From NCBI RefSeq assembly GCF_900157375.1, contig NZ_LT721901.1:186001-250000 (forward strand): a stretch of DNA of 64,000 nucleotides, in the 5' to 3' direction. Under the pieces are notes generated by a model. That model was not told where the DNA came from and made no database searches. It saw only the letters and a list, made by a program, of their open reading frames with translations. The first letter of the stretch is position 1. Every line of letters begins with the position of its first letter. Positions 63,833 through 64,000 of this stretch are shown here, piece by piece. The DNA comes from Mycobacterium rhizamassiliense (lineage in GTDB: Bacteria > Actinomycetota > Actinomycetes > Mycobacteriales > Mycobacteriaceae). Made by a program: the position numbers and the translations under genes.

Positions 63833-64000
63833 TTGACCAACCCTCAGGATCCGTTCTGGAACAACCCGTTCACCTACGACCCGCTCGGCCGCGTCCCGTA
63901 CGCCGGGCCGCCCGTCGAACCGCCGATGGGTCCGCCCATGGGGCCACCGATGGGGCCGTCGATGTTCCCACCCCCACCACCACCGCCATACCGCCCGCGC
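63833..64000 (+). CDS. Proline-rich protein, N-terminal part (cut by window edge)
   Basis: TTG 63833 follows GAAGGAGGG (63818-63826). The visible 56 residues read TNPQDPFWNNPFTYDPLGR, then PPMGPPMGPPMGPSMFPPPPPPPYRPR. The repeated PPMG units and polyproline suggest an extended, disordered leader before a membrane or secreted domain that lies outside the window. A GTG 45 bases upstream in the same frame is the alternative start. Confidence 0.72.
   Translation, partial: MTNPQDPFWNNPFTYDPLGRVPYAGPPVEPPMGPPMGPPMGPSMFPPPPPPPYRPR

Overview
The window is high-GC DNA from a mycobacterium. The evidence is the gene order prfB-fprA, a PPE pair, hisN, fadE24-fadE23-fadB4, an Rv3143-like gene, nuoA to nuoN, the Rv3162c-Rv3166c moxR3 operon, Rv3167c/Rv3168/Rv3169, aofH and hpx. 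This follows the M. tuberculosis Rv3105c-Rv3171c region, with insertions and losses. PPE-SVP proteins, a mycobacterial hemophore-type protein, a DUF3349 protein and a CsbD/microaggregate-binding-like protein fit a slow grower, possibly the M. avium complex; the species is an inference from recalled protein families.

Layout. 1-5.6 kb: 5' end of prfB (minus), fprA, two tandem PPE-SVP genes, a small membrane protein, a split-barrel flavin/F420-type protein and a group III truncated hemoglobin. 5.6-10.8 kb: hisN, the acyl-CoA dehydrogenase pair fadE24/fadE23 behind a perfect 22-bp palindrome, a GNAT gene and fadB4. 10.77-10.93 kb: an array of eight 20-bp modules. 11.0-19.6 kb: a catabolic operon lying between fadB4 and the Rv3143-like gene. 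It encodes a homogentisate-dioxygenase-like cupin, an alpha/beta hydrolase, a CaiB-type CoA transferase, an HMG-CoA-lyase-like enzyme, a TetR regulator, an acyl-CoA dehydrogenase, an APH-type kinase, DUF6285, NTF2-like and YceI proteins. 19.6-21.3 kb: an atypical receiver protein and an MHS-type transporter.

21.5-37.0 kb: the complete 14-gene nuoABCDEFGHIJKLMN operon (NDH-1), preceded by a CRP-type site and a 9-bp inverted repeat. 37.0-41.2 kb: a five-gene minus-strand MoxR-AAA/DUF58/DUF4129 operon. 41.3-44.4 kb: a minus-strand methyltransferase, a membrane-anchored trypsin-like protease, an SDR and a TetR regulator. 44.5-49.1 kb: an APH-like kinase, an Rv3169-like protein, the amine oxidase aofH and the convergent hydrolase hpx.

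From 49.3 kb the content is accessory: a Tat-type amine oxidase, an XRE/MmyB-like regulator, a small membrane protein, a SRPBCC protein, a hemophore-type secreted protein with a clear terminator, a eukaryotic-type topoisomerase IB, STAS and STAS-HATPase regulators, an AraC regulator, the C-terminal remnant of a GT4 glycosyltransferase, a Rho-N/SAP-like small protein and a nucleotidyltransferase. A compact operon (58.5-62.3 kb) then combines a GT2 glycosyltransferase, a short acyl-CoA dehydrogenase, a PIG-L deacetylase, a NodS-type methyltransferase and an EEP phosphatase/nuclease; it resembles Nod-factor or mycothiol chemistry and is the best candidate for an uncharacterised system. The window ends with DUF3349, CsbD-like and 56-residue proteins and the start of a proline-rich protein. 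I saw no rRNA, tRNA, CRISPR array, intact insertion sequence or prophage.
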